Shown here piece by piece: positions 8,342 through 18,850 of a stretch of DNA of 18,850 bases. The stretch spans positions 1 through 18,850 of the forward strand of contig LSSN01005168.1 in NCBI GenBank assembly GCA_001970855.1. The letters run 5' to 3'. The notes under the pieces are model-generated. The model did not search any database. It had not been told where the DNA came from and was given only the letters and a program-made list of their open reading frames with translations. A program made the position numbers and the translations under genes. How positions within the stretch are numbered: the first letter of the stretch is position 1; the number at the start of each line of letters is the position of its first letter. The DNA comes from Smittium culicis (Eukaryota; Kickxellomycota; Harpellomycetes; Harpellales; Legeriomycetaceae).

Positions 8342-8923
8342 AGCTAGAGTATAAATGGGGGTGAAAAAGGAAGCAGAAGTGGCGTGCAGTTTAAACGAAA
8401 TGATTACAGTGCCACTAAGACTGCATAATTAAATACTAAATTAGAAATTTAAGGAAACGAATTTAAAAGCCAGCCAGATATTATTGTTTACATTGTTTGT
8501 TTATGGCAGAGCTGAGGTTTCCTAAACAAAGAAAAAGGCGGATTTATTATCTAAAAGTCACCGGATAATGTCAGGGATATGCTCATATTTGTAACCATTA
8601 ATAATCCGATCGATTTGAGCGCTTTGGATTTTAATCTTGTAGAATTGTTCATAACTCATCTAATGCAAAAGATTTTAATTTAATCACTACTATACTACAC
8701 CAAAGTATTAAACAAGATACAATTATCAAATAAATTTAGCTCTCCTACAACCCCAGCTTCATTTGCCCGCCACTTTCCCACCTTTTTAGTTAAGAAATTT
8801 AGCTGCGACGTTCTTCCCTACTATTCTAAAGTAGACAGCTTTTCCCTTTCAAAAAAAAAATCGTAACCTAATTGAATCAATATATCTCAATTTACATCCT
8901 ACTTATTCCCCGTCACGATATAT

Positions 8924-8950
8924 CTCACCTCACCTCACCTCACCTCACCT
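8924..8950. repeat. Tandem CTCAC pentanucleotide repeat, about 5.4 units
   Basis: Five perfect units plus two bases of CTCAC, running into a TTCCTCTTCTTCTTC pyrimidine tract. It lies 86-113 bases upstream of the ATG of the BAR-PH gene, in what should be its core promoter or 5' UTR. Pyrimidine-rich tracts are common around fungal transcription starts; the repeat is likely to vary in length between strains. Confidence 0.8.
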
Positions 8951-9036
8951 TCCTCTTCTTCTTCTGCCTTTTCTTCACGTTTTTAATATTCTTAACGATT
9001 ACTCCCAACAGCCAATAATCTTACTTTCCTTCATTA

Positions 9037-12000
9037 ATGTCTAGAATAAGAAAGATTTTAAGCCCCTCAAAAAAAAATAAAGAGAATCGATTGTCCACTT
9101 TCCGAAAAACTGGCTTACCACCTGCCCCTGAACTATCCTACAATTTGATAAATAAAGATGTAGAAACTACTATCCAAGTTGATTTCCCCACCAACCCTAA
9201 CAACGACAGTTTACCTTCAATTTCTCAAAGCATCATCTCTTCCAGAAAAAGCGACGACTACTCCTCTATTTTAAATTCATACATCGGAACTGGTGACGAG
9301 TCCGATCTCCTCGTAATTAGACTTAACAACATTCACGAATATCTATCCTCATACATCGAATACTTCAAAGCAATGCTCAAGGTCCAAAAAACCCTCGAAA
9401 ATATAAAAATCAATGCCGGAAATCTCCCTCATGCCCAATTTAACACCGACCATATCTTTATGCCTTCCGGATCCAACGGTATTCAAGACCTCAATAACGA
9501 CTTCTCTGCTATAATTTCAAAAACTATTAACGACCAGAATACAAAAAAAAATGCTATCCTCATCAAAACTATCGCAAGTCTCACTAATATAAACTCTGAT
9601 ATCTCTTCATTCTCCAATACTTACAAAGACAAAATTTATCCCATCTATAAAACCCTTATCAGCGAACGAAAGCAAATCGATAAATTAAATAGATCTCTCA
9701 TAGTCGCCCTCGAATCTGCAAAGATACCTAACGTCTCTAAACAACCACAAGACCCTTTCCTAATCAATTTTGGTAACTACATACTTCATCGCCTTCTATT
9801 CCCTTTTAATTTTCTCTACCTTAACTCTTTTTTTTTTATTTTGGCATCCCTTATTTATTTTCTCAAATTTGTAATATAATTAATCCACCACCTAATTTTC
9901 TATCTCATTTTCATCTGTTCTTAGAGCTCAAAAAAGTTATCTCGAAAGTTATTGAAACTGAAAAATCTTTTTACAACGCTGTTCACCAAGAAATTGAAAA
10001 GTTTAAAAACTGGGAACCCTTTATAATTCACCGCATCTACTCCGCCATTCTAGAATACTTCTACTCTGAAAAAATATCCTCAAACGAACTCCACCTCAAA
10101 TACTCTGAACTATGCCATAATTTACAATCTTCTAACTCTTTGCTTGAAACTCAGGAATTCCTCTCTAAATTCGGAAAGTACCTGGTTTCCCCGCAAAACT
10201 CTGAAAAATTGCCCCTTAAAGACAAATATTCTTCCATTTACCAAAATGATAAATCCCTCAGAGTTATTAAAAAAGGATACCTAGTCAGAAAGTCCAAAGG
10301 CATCTCCAACCTCATCTCGCTCAACAAAAAATTCGTAAGATGTTTTGTTATCGTCAGTGCTTCTGGCTTTTTGCACTGCTTCGATGACTCTCACACCATG
10401 CCCACATCGCAACCTGACGTCTCTCTACATCTAGCATCCGCCGTTGTTAAGGACGGCGATAATCTTAATTTACCAAGAAACACAATCTTAATTTATGTCA
10501 CCCGAGGCTCTGTCAAAGGTAACCCAATCTCCTCAAAAACTAAAGTCTGCTTTAAAGCCGAGAGTTACTCCGAAGGCATTGAATGGTCCCACTGCATCAA
10601 AAATTGGTCAAAGTCCAGTATCGAAGATATCTTTTCTGAAGAACTCAAAGACGTCAATAATGCTGACGAAGACAATGAAGACGATGAACACGAAAGTAAT
10701 CACCTCTTGAGCAGCCAAAAGTATAACCCATTTGAAGTCGATTTTCACCAGTTCAATTCTACAGAAGCTAATCCTCTCAAAATTGGCCCTGATGACGACA
10801 AAGAATCAAATACCTTTGACAGCGCATCTGCAATTATCCCTCATACATCATCAACCCAAAGCCATAACTCACAAAAATTAGACCGTCACAAAAGCTTCCA
10901 AGTTCAATCAAGCTCAGGCGATTCAAGTTTAACTAATAACCATATGAAATCGCATATGAGCATGGTTCCGATTCAATACCCAAACAACTTTAATCCCTTA
11001 ATGCCCGTCCCTTTTAACCCTAACAACACTTATGCTCCTATCTTATACCCACCTTTCAACTTTAATGTTGATCAAACTAACGACCAACCCATTCCTTACT
11101 ACCAAATGATAAACACTAACCAACCCATTTCATATCCAAATTTACCTCAAAACAATAATCTCCCAAATCCACCATTGCCCGGCCAAACTTCTATCCCAAC
11201 TATAGATAGTACTGTCAACCCAACATTGAACGCAGGTAATCCCCAAATTAACACTTTACAACAAATCGATACTTTCAACACTCCAGTAAATTCCAATGCT
11301 ATTACCCCATCCGCAAACGAAGCTATATCTAAAGAAAACTTCCAAATATCACCAAGTAACAATAGTCAGAATCTTAGCGCTATATCCTCAGGAGTTCAAA
11401 ACTTGAATATTGGCACTCCAACTGACACTCAAGATATTAATATTGATACCAGTTTACGTATTTTACAGCCAACCCAAAACGACACTATCTCTCCCACACT
11501 AAAGCCTATTGTCCCGCCGATATTAAACACTACAGTCCCATCTATACAAAGCTCTACTGACCTACCGCCACAAAATCTCACTGATCCATCCTCACAAAGT
11601 CCGACATCCTCAGAATCTCAGAAATACGCTAATTCAGCAAACCAAAACTCTAGTTATAATTTTGAAACTGGTTTTGATATTGCGTATAGTCAATTTTATG
11701 CAAATAACAATTTTTCCCAGTCTAGTTTGTCTAATGAAAAAAATCAACTTTTATCCCAAAAACTTGATACTGTCAACATTGAATCTAACGACAGTCCCGC
11801 CCAATTAAACGCTCAATGTATAGATTCAAATAATAATGATACCACTGATAAACTTATTGATAGCAATTCCCCTAAAAGAATTTCAAACAACAAAGATGAC
11901 GATATCAACAAGAGCGTCGTCAGCCAAGATTCTAGCCCAAAGAAATCTACTGCTAGTAAAAGCGTAAAAAGCAAAATCACATTTGCAGAATCAGATACAA

Positions 12001-12587
12001 AATATGTTTACTCAGATGTTGCTTCATCTTCAAGCCTTGATAGTCTATCATCCCATTCCGATAGATCTGACACCTCTGATAAGCCTGAATTATCTGATTC
12101 TAATCCTCAAGGCTTAGGTAATATGCTTAACGCTAATAATGACGAAAAAATCGAATTAATTTCAAACCTTCCAACGGAAAGCAAATCTAATTTATCTGCA
12201 TCGCCAATACATACAACCACTGGCTTGAGCCCTGAAACTCCTTTTTCGAATCCATTAACATCATCTCCAAATACCGCCCAATTCCAAACCCAACAACTAC
12301 AGCTATCAAGCGCCCCTGAAAATTCTGCATTCAATCAAGGAAGCTTAGATTCCGAATATCTCAAAGAAAATTCAATTGATGGCAATTATCAGTTACCAAA
12401 TCTCTCAACTGACTTGCAGCAAGCTCATAATCCTACTTCAGAATCTGAAAACATAAAAACTGCTGATAATGGCGAAGATTTTTCTAAATTGTTCAAGGAT
12501 CTGGACTCGTCCATTCTTCCTCCAGGCATATCGTTTGGAAAACCAATAACAAGTTTACCTCCAGGCGCAAAAATATTTAAACTGTAG
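9037..12587 (+). CDS. BAR-PH domain protein, Slm1/Slm2-like, two exons
   Basis: Exons 9037-9772 and 9925-12587 join in frame (GAG codon split after its first base) to give 1132 residues. Residues 1-30 are basic (SPSKKNKENR). About 90-340 are helical and resemble the BAR-like region of fungal Slm proteins (NIHEYLSSYIEYFKAMLKVQ ... LKKVISKVIETEKSFYNAV). A PH domain spans about 361-474 (KKGYLVRKSKG ... FKAESYSEGIEWSHCIKNW, with the conserved Trp near the end). The rest is a long Asn/Ser/Pro/Gln-rich disordered tail. Slm1/2 bind PI(4,5)P2 at the plasma membrane and act with TORC2, calcineurin and eisosomes. The PH match is clear and the orthology is inference. The tail of about 650 residues is far longer than in yeast Slm1 (under 700 aa in total). 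The start is the first ATG, after a pyrimidine-rich leader. Confidence 0.82.
9773..9924 (+). other. Spliceosomal intron of the BAR-PH gene (152 nt)
   Basis: Donor GTAACT at 9773 and acceptor ..TGTTCTTAG ending at 9924, with a CTAAT branch-like site near 9891 and a T-rich stretch before it. Splicing removes the in-frame stop at 9877-9879 and restores one continuous frame. The downstream frame is open from the acceptor through the PH domain, so the join is well supported by coding continuity. Confidence 0.85.
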
Positions 12588-14148
12588 AGAATCTCTGCCC
12601 CCCATACTTTATTTTTTGGTTTATATTCATGATCTTTTTTTTTTTTTTTTTTTGATTGTATATTTTGATAAAAAGAAACAAATTTTGGGTAAATCATTAT
12701 TTATTTACTATAAAATAACGCTACTCTAAAAAAATGTAAATAATCAAGTTATTCACGCAACAATATTTTTTTTTATAATTGTTTTTGCACTCAAAAAAAT
12801 TCATAAATACCAGAAAAGTATCAAAGGTGAATTCCATGCGACTTTTATTTATTTAACAATTTCCCTCCACAAGATTATCGTCATCGCAAAGTATTCAAAT
12901 TGCTGGTTTATTTACACTTTATTTATTTATTTTTATACTTCTAATGAATAGAATGTAAAGCTGATTAAACCTTTCGATATTATTATCGGGTTTTGACTGC
13001 AATTTATATGGTCACACAATAAGACGCTCTAAGAGCTTTTAAGCTTTATTTATATCTATATTTTTTAACGATTCAAGCTACAATTTTCTAAAAATTATAA
13101 ATATATGGTAGATTCGTTTGGGTAGTGGACCCTTTTTTGTATATGTTTGTTCAATTTATATTGTGGTCAAGATAAAAATATTGACTCGATAAATTAGTTT
13201 TCTTGATAAAGTTTACCAACACTTTTTTAAAAATTAAAGTAACAATTGCAAGAATGTTTTTTTTATTAGAAAAAGATTCTGATCCTCAGAATAATCTCCC
13301 ATAAATACATACATTTAATATACGCGCAGTTAGAATTTATCCATTTATTTTTTTCGAGTCATAAACGTGATATCATGGCTAAACATAAACTGCAAATATC
13401 GTACAACCAACCCAATTTATTAAAAAGAACGCTTTAAAATCTCTAATTGAGTGGGTTTATACCAAACTGATCAAAACGATAACAATGTTTTCTTAGGTAG
13501 AAATTTTTTTTATTGATAATTAATGAATTTTTAAAAATAAACACATATTTATACTTATAATAGAGCCAATATGTAAAAAAGTAAAAAACCAATTATTTTT
13601 TTTTTTTTGTGATGAAATGCATTTAAAACGAAGAATGAATGAATTAGCTATTAAAAAAAATCTAAATGAATAAATTTCCTAAACGCTGATAAAAAGTACT
13701 ATAAGAGTATTTTTTATTTATTTTGGAAATCAGTACATATGAGCCTGATGATCACTCAATTCTTTCCAGCGCCATTAATTATGAGGCTTATTTCTACATA
13801 TTTCGTTTCTTGGGTTTGATCATAAAATAAAAAATAATTTTAAAAAATTAAAAACGACAACTTCAACGGATTCAGAGGATATTGATACATCTAGCGAATT
13901 TTAAAATTATGGATAGGGGTGATAATAGTTCGCCAATGCAAGACTATTATTTTTTTTAAAAAATATCTAATAAAATTTTAATATAAGCAGTAAAATGTAA
14001 AGAATTTTGTTACAGCGATTTATTTGTAATTTTTATAAATAATATTTATCTATGAAAAAAAAGATAGAAGCCAAAGTGGTGTAAAAAAAATTAAAATAGC
14101 CAATTTATTCTCTTTTATCTTTATTGTAGCGATAATATTGTGAGAAAA
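12588..14148. other. Intergenic region between convergent 3' ends
   Basis: About 1.56 kb of very AT-rich DNA between the end of the BAR-PH gene and the end of UBA1, which face each other. It must contain both poly(A) regions. A run of 19 T at 12635-12653 follows the BAR-PH stop closely, and there are many A/T homopolymers. No protein frame or RNA gene is supported. Confidence 0.6.
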
Positions 14149-17100
14149 TTAAGCTTTAACCCTGACTCGGACTTCTGGTACATCAACATCTTCATCATTT
14201 TCGTCATAGCAGCAAATTACCAAGACAACATATTTGGTGTGGCTTGGAATTTCTTTTTTAGAAATCGTGTTGACAAGTTCTGAAATAGGTAGTGATTTTC
14301 GTTCAGAAGCCTTCTTTTTAGACAAAAATGGTGAAAATAGCATTGTTGTTCCACTTGTAACCATAGAAACCTCCAACTTGTAAGTTGACTCGAATTCATC
14401 AATCAATTCTTGAAGAGTCAAATCGCGCTCAATGAAAATGGCATCCCAATCAGATACCTTTGTTCCATTAAAGTCACGAGACTCTGGGGCAATTGGCTCA
14501 GAGAATGCAAAAAATGGAAGAGCCAAGTTAATGAAACCATTCTTAAAGTCCTCGATTTTGTGGGATTTGTCCAAGATCTTATAGAGCTCTAGACAAATTA
14601 AACCAGAAACTACAGAGGTAGTAGTGGCTATAGCAGGTATGATTTTACCAGCAATTTGTTTGGTTTTAAATCTATCAGCAGGAGCAATATCATAGTTGGC
14701 AGCTCTAAGATTCGAAGTAGCAGTCATAAAGTCGATGTGGAAGTTGGAATCATCGTCTTTTTCAAACTCAGTTGGAATCATTCTAAAGTCTGAGAAATTA
14801 GAAGGGGAGGGAAGGCTCTCTATTAATGAGTCTATATTTGCTACTTCAGTTGTATCTTGATCTGGGTCAGAGTCATTAACTTTAATAACAACTCCTGATT
14901 TAGGCTTGAATGGAATCTCCTCAAGGCTAGCAGAGAAATTTTTAATGTGAGCAACATCGCGTGATTCTGGTAAGCTATAAGTAGCGGCTCTAATATTTGC
15001 TGCAGAAACAATAAAGTCGATATGTTGTGGATTTTCTGGGTTAAATTTGATAGGAGATGGTGCTCTTTTTGGTGGCGACCAAAATGCTTGCCCAGAGTTG
15101 GTTAAAGAGTCACGAGGGAAGTTAAATAGAAGTTGTTGAATATTGTGGTCAAAAAGTTCATCAAAAGTATATCGAGCCCACTTAATGCAGTCATTAAAAT
15201 CTTTTGGCTTGTTCTCAGAAAGGGATTGCTTAATAGACTCGAAAGTTTCACGTTGAACAGAATCGCCTTGGTGGTGAATAATGTTTTCTACGTAGCCTGG
15301 TTGGCTTAAAAATGCATTTACGTTCTCCGCGGGTTGAACAAAATAGCCATGGAATCTATCGCGTGCCCATTGGATGGTGTGTTCAATAGCATTGGGGAAG
15401 TTGTGGAGCGTACACATTGGGATAGATTTCTCAGGAGGGTCGCGAGAAGCAGAGTATGATTCGGTTAGAAATGGAACTACAACTTGTGTATTTCCTTTAG
15501 ATCCAAGTGTACCAGATTCTAAAAGAGGCTTACGGAACATTACACATCTTCTGTCCATGTACATGCGGGCTTCCATGTTATCCAAAGCATTTGTGACACA
15601 GTCAAGGTTTTCAAAAAAGTCGTCGTTGAATATCGACTCGGTCTCAACACCAACTCGATCATGAAAAGAGAAAATTTTGCCTTCAAGCTGGCTATTCATA
15701 GAAATTGCAGCTTTAGTAGCAACTTCAGATTTAAGTTTACCAACATCGGTAGATCTAAACAAGAATTGTCTATTGAGATTGCTTTTCTCAATAGTGTCCA
15801 TATCAGTAACACTAATTACGCCATTTTTCCCTGTAGCAAGACCCATCATAGCCCAGTTTTTAAGCATTTCACACCCAATAGCACCGGAACCAACTAGGAA
15901 TTGTCGACAATTTTCAATTTTTTCTTGGAAGGTTTTACCAAACACAGCAATTTGGCCGTCATATTTTGATCCAACCTAATAGACAAAAGTAAAAAATACA
16001 TAAATTTGGTTCAACTATATAAAAACAAGTATATTTAAAATTACTGCAGAAGTTTCTTCTTTAGTTGGAACGAATTCAGTGGGCAAGGACTCCAAAGAGT
16101 CAAAATATAGGTAATTGTTTAGCGGAGTAAATTTTCCAGTACAAGCTTTAAGAACTTCTTGTGCAACAAAGCCACCAACAACAGCATTCATAGGAGCGAG
16201 ATCTCCAGTTGCTTGGTATGAAACACATTTAACAATTTTCTCATCAATTTCGACCTAAAAATGGTATATTAATAAAATTAAAAATAATTGTAAAAAAAAC
16301 CATGCTCCACAATTTCTATGTTATGAAGGAAGTATGAGATATAAAAAAAATAAAAACCTTATTTGAGCTCTTATCGTTGATAGCGCGAGCTAATTTTAGA
16401 ACTTCAGCAAAATCATCATCATCAGCAGGGTTAGGGAATCTATTAGCAGCTTCATAAAACTCATGTAAAGCTCTGAATGACAAGTGTACAATTGCTGGTC
16501 TATCGAGTTTAGCAAAATCGGATAATAAAAATTCAGGGTTTTCAATGGCTTCTTTTAGCGGAGACTAAAATAGTAATATAAAGTTGGGTAAATAGTTGAT
16601 TATAAAATTAACAAAATTATGAACGCTTATAAAAAAAGTATTACAAATTTCATTGTGATGGGCTGTTTAACTTGAGTGAAAGTACCACCGGTGGTATATT
16701 GGCCTAAATTAGAAGTATCGCCAATGCTGAAAGTAAAGGGACCTAATTAATAAAGGGATGAGTTATTGAACGAAAAAAAAAAGTAAATCTAAAGATATAG
16801 AGAGATAAAAACTAGACAAGAAGTACCTAAAACTTTGATTTTAATTGGCTTGCACCCATTTAAAGATTCCATTCCTTTAATCTCGGAGAAGGTGACAAAA
16901 TCTCCATCCTCTAAGCCATGTCTGGTTTCGTCCAAGCAGGTAACTACACCATCAGCGTCCTATAATATTAATAAATACGGGTTTGAAGTAAATTAGGCAG
17001 AAAATGTACAAAAATGCAGTAGTGTTATTAAATTAAATAGATAAAAGGATACATACATTATCAATCGATGCAATCATTCCAGATAATGGCGATTCGCCAG

Positions 17101-18012
17101 TAGGATCTTCAATGACGAATTCATTTCCAAAGTCATTAAAAACGGAGCTAAAAAAAAAGGAGTTGATATAGAGTAAGAGAATCAATATATAATTTAGCTA
17201 CGTTGATAGCTTACGAGAACAAGCCGTGAGTTTCAGCGCTAATATAGTAAACACCCAATTTGCGGCAAATTTCATTGTAATATAGTTGTTTCTTCAAGCT
17301 AGCTTCAGTTACAACGATAACCTATTAATGAAAAAAAATGGTTAAAAGGTGAAAAAAAATAAGTGCTAAAAAAATAATACCTTATAATCTGAGAATTCAT
17401 CTGGTTTTGGTTCAGAATCAATGTAATTGATTGCGACATATGGATTAAGCTCTGATAGACGATTTGCGGTTGTTATTGCGCGAGGTTTTCCAATATCTTG
17501 TTCGGTCAAAAAGAACTATTAAACCAAAAATATTAAGTAATGGTAGATTGAATCGATTCGAAAATATAAATGTATTACTTGAGTTCCCAAATCCTGGATA
17601 GTGGTTGGTGTTGGATCAAATAAGGTAACGCTTTTGACCCCAGCAAGAGCAACATTTTTGGCTATAAAGAATATAGAAGAGTGACAATGGTGTTATAAGT
17701 TATAAAGCTGAGAAGTTTAATGTTAATAGATATAATAGAACTAACCAATTTCGCATCCAAGACCTTTGAGGCCTATTATAAGAACGTTTGATGCGCTCAT
17801 TTTCTTCATTGCTTCAGCGCCAAGCACATATCTATGCATATGGGAAAAAAATATAACTACTGTCAGAATATATACTAAAGGGAACAAATGTATTAAGCTG
17901 GGGTGGATAAAATGGAATTGGTATAATTAAAATGTTATTACAGCTGGCGTGAGTAAAGACTTTCGTCGATTTCCATTTCGACGTTGTTATTAGATTCAGG
18001 ATTTGTGTTCAT
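14149..18012 (-). CDS. UBA1: Ubiquitin-activating enzyme E1, 11 exons
   Basis: E1 adenylates ubiquitin with ATP, then holds it as a thioester for transfer to E2s. Minus-strand exons: 18012-17942, 17831-17746, 17661-17579, 17515-17381, 17321-17215, 17147-17057, 16959-16827, 16742-16645, 16564-16358, 16254-16045 and 15975-14149. All join in frame with GT-AG introns of 59-110 nt, giving 1015 aa (yeast Uba1 is 1024). Order: inactive adenylation half ([23 protein letters not shown]), first Cys half-domain, four-helix bundle, active adenylation domain (GSGAIGCE about 436-443, [17 protein letters not shown]), second Cys domain with the catalytic cysteine in [17 protein letters not shown] (Cys595, codon 15414-15412), and C-terminal E2-binding ubiquitin-fold domain about 915-1015. 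All key motifs are present. The start is the ATG opening exon 1, just before the conserved LYSRQ. Confidence 0.96.
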
Positions 18013-18850
18013 CTTGGGTAAAGAAAAAATGATTTTAATTAATAATGATTGCAAGGGCGTTTAAATAATAAGAGAATTTATTCACACATAAAGTTCAATC
18101 ATTGTCGTTTTATACGTAGTAAAGAGTATGCTATTAAAAGAACCATTCAGAACTCAATAGAAACTACGTCTACCTACCATTATTGGCCGCTTAGATTTGG
18201 AACACTATAGACTATTTTCATTGGCCTGTTAATGCATTTGAAACTACACAGCCAGTTCGAAATTTGATAGGGCCTATAGTAAAGCGGATAGGCATTACTA
18301 ACTATAAGCAATTGTTTATAAAACTGAAATCTCACTTTTATCTAGCTGAGACATCGCATATAATGGTTCGCTAAATCTTTTTATAGATTATACTCATTTG
18401 ATACTGAAATGTGTAAGCCAATAACTGTTTGTAATTGAAGATTATGCTCAATAGTTGATAATTATTGGACGATAGTAGTTTAGATATGTTACCTTGAGGA
18501 ATAAAAATTTGGCACAAAGTGGTTAGATTTACGCCATATATCTGTTTTAATTCCTGGCATCTCTAAGTGTGGCATAAAATGTTAATAATCCCAGAAAAAA
18601 TTGAATTAACCCTTTACGAGGCCAGTGCTCTTAACATTATAATAAATAATAATTGGATGATTATAATAAAAATTAATAGCTATTGGATGTATTTTTATCA
18701 ATAACCAATAATATATTATCATATAATTAATTTATCAGATTTTCATGTGGTTGGGTAGTTTTAATAGTTCAAAAAAAGCCAACTGACCCTGAAATGGGTT
18801 AATAACTAAAACCAACAACAAATTATCAAGAATAATTGATATGGCTTAAA
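18013..18850. other. Region upstream of UBA1, no further gene seen
   Basis: AT-rich DNA with no supported protein or RNA gene. It contains seven CCAAT/ATTGG pentamers (18182, 18220, 18418, 18464, 18652, 18682 and 18705, start positions), a density that looks high for the length, plus the TATA-like box near UBA1. CCAAT is the core recognised by the fungal HAP/CBC complex. Confidence 0.5.
18108..18114 (-). promoter_or_regulatory. TATA-like box upstream of UBA1
   Basis: TATAAAA on the minus strand, 96 bases upstream of the UBA1 ATG, a reasonable place for a fungal core promoter. In DNA this AT-rich the motif arises often by chance, so the assignment rests mainly on position. Confidence 0.35.

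Larger units (their letters stand above)
6700..9036. other. Large intergenic region without recognisable genes
   Basis: About 2.3 kb of AT-rich DNA between two plus-strand genes. I see no convincing protein frame, tRNA, snRNA or snoRNA. Notable content is a 12-bp GC-rich palindrome (8330-8341), a direct repeat ACTAGTATAA at 7789 and 7805, an A7-C6 junction near 8184-8196, and a pyrimidine-rich promoter-like stretch with a pentanucleotide repeat at 8924-8950 just before the next gene. Confidence 0.6.

Noticed and set aside
9773..9879. Hydrophobic C-terminal tail (FNFLYLNSFFFILASLIYFL) that looks like a tail anchor on a 280-residue protein
   Set aside because: It is read-through of a T-rich intron, which encodes Phe/Leu/Ile by composition. 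Splicing at 9772/9925 gives a continuous frame into the PH domain. An intron-retained isoform is possible but nothing here supports it.
11147..12697. Minus-strand frames opposite the low-complexity tail of the BAR-PH gene
   Set aside because: They are antisense to a repetitive Asn/Ser/Pro-rich coding region and show no domain; the one reaching 12697 starts in the poly-T region of the 3' flank.
15374..15979. Plus-strand frames of 78-100 codons across the UBA1 terminal exon
   Set aside because: Antisense shadows of a highly conserved E1 coding sequence.

Overview
The window looks like nuclear DNA of an AT-rich fungus. The protein-coding genes are eukaryotic: a Tudor-domain splicing factor, a BAR-PH membrane/TORC2-type adaptor and a ubiquitin E1. 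They carry short GT-AG spliceosomal introns, and the left side is a decayed fungal Ty3/Gypsy retrotransposon. Base composition, intron style and the retroelement types would suit an early-diverging lineage such as Kickxellomycotina/Harpellales. That placement is inference only; no rRNA or other taxonomic marker is present.

Layout. Positions 1-4220 hold the 5' LTR and internal region of a Ty3/Gypsy element read on the minus strand: LTR, primer-binding site, gag, protease, RT, RNase H, integrase. It runs off the left edge. Gag and most of pol are broken by stops and frameshifts, but the integrase part in the window is still open with its DDE residues. The LTR cuts into an older minus-strand reading frame (4221-4755) that resembles a LINE ORF1 protein, so this is a nested insertion. 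Positions 4756-5889 are AT-rich and empty of genes. A single-exon SPF30/SMNDC1-like gene lies at 5890-6699 (+). Positions 6700-9036 contain no recognisable gene. A two-exon BAR-PH gene of 1132 codons lies at 9037-12587 (+). Positions 12588-14148 are a gene-free gap between convergent genes. UBA1, ubiquitin-activating enzyme E1 (1015 aa, 11 exons), lies at 14149-18012 (-). Positions 18013-18850 are upstream of UBA1, with a TATA-like box and several CCAAT/ATTGG pentamers.

The three cellular genes are unrelated housekeeping functions (splicing, plasma-membrane/TORC2 signalling, ubiquitination) and do not form a pathway or operon. The most unusual signal is in the retrotransposon. The stretch just inside the 5' LTR is complementary to the LTR's own predicted transcript start, not obviously to a tRNA, which is the hallmark of Tf1-type self-priming.

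No tRNA, rRNA, CRISPR array, or clear evidence of a wholly new gene system was found.
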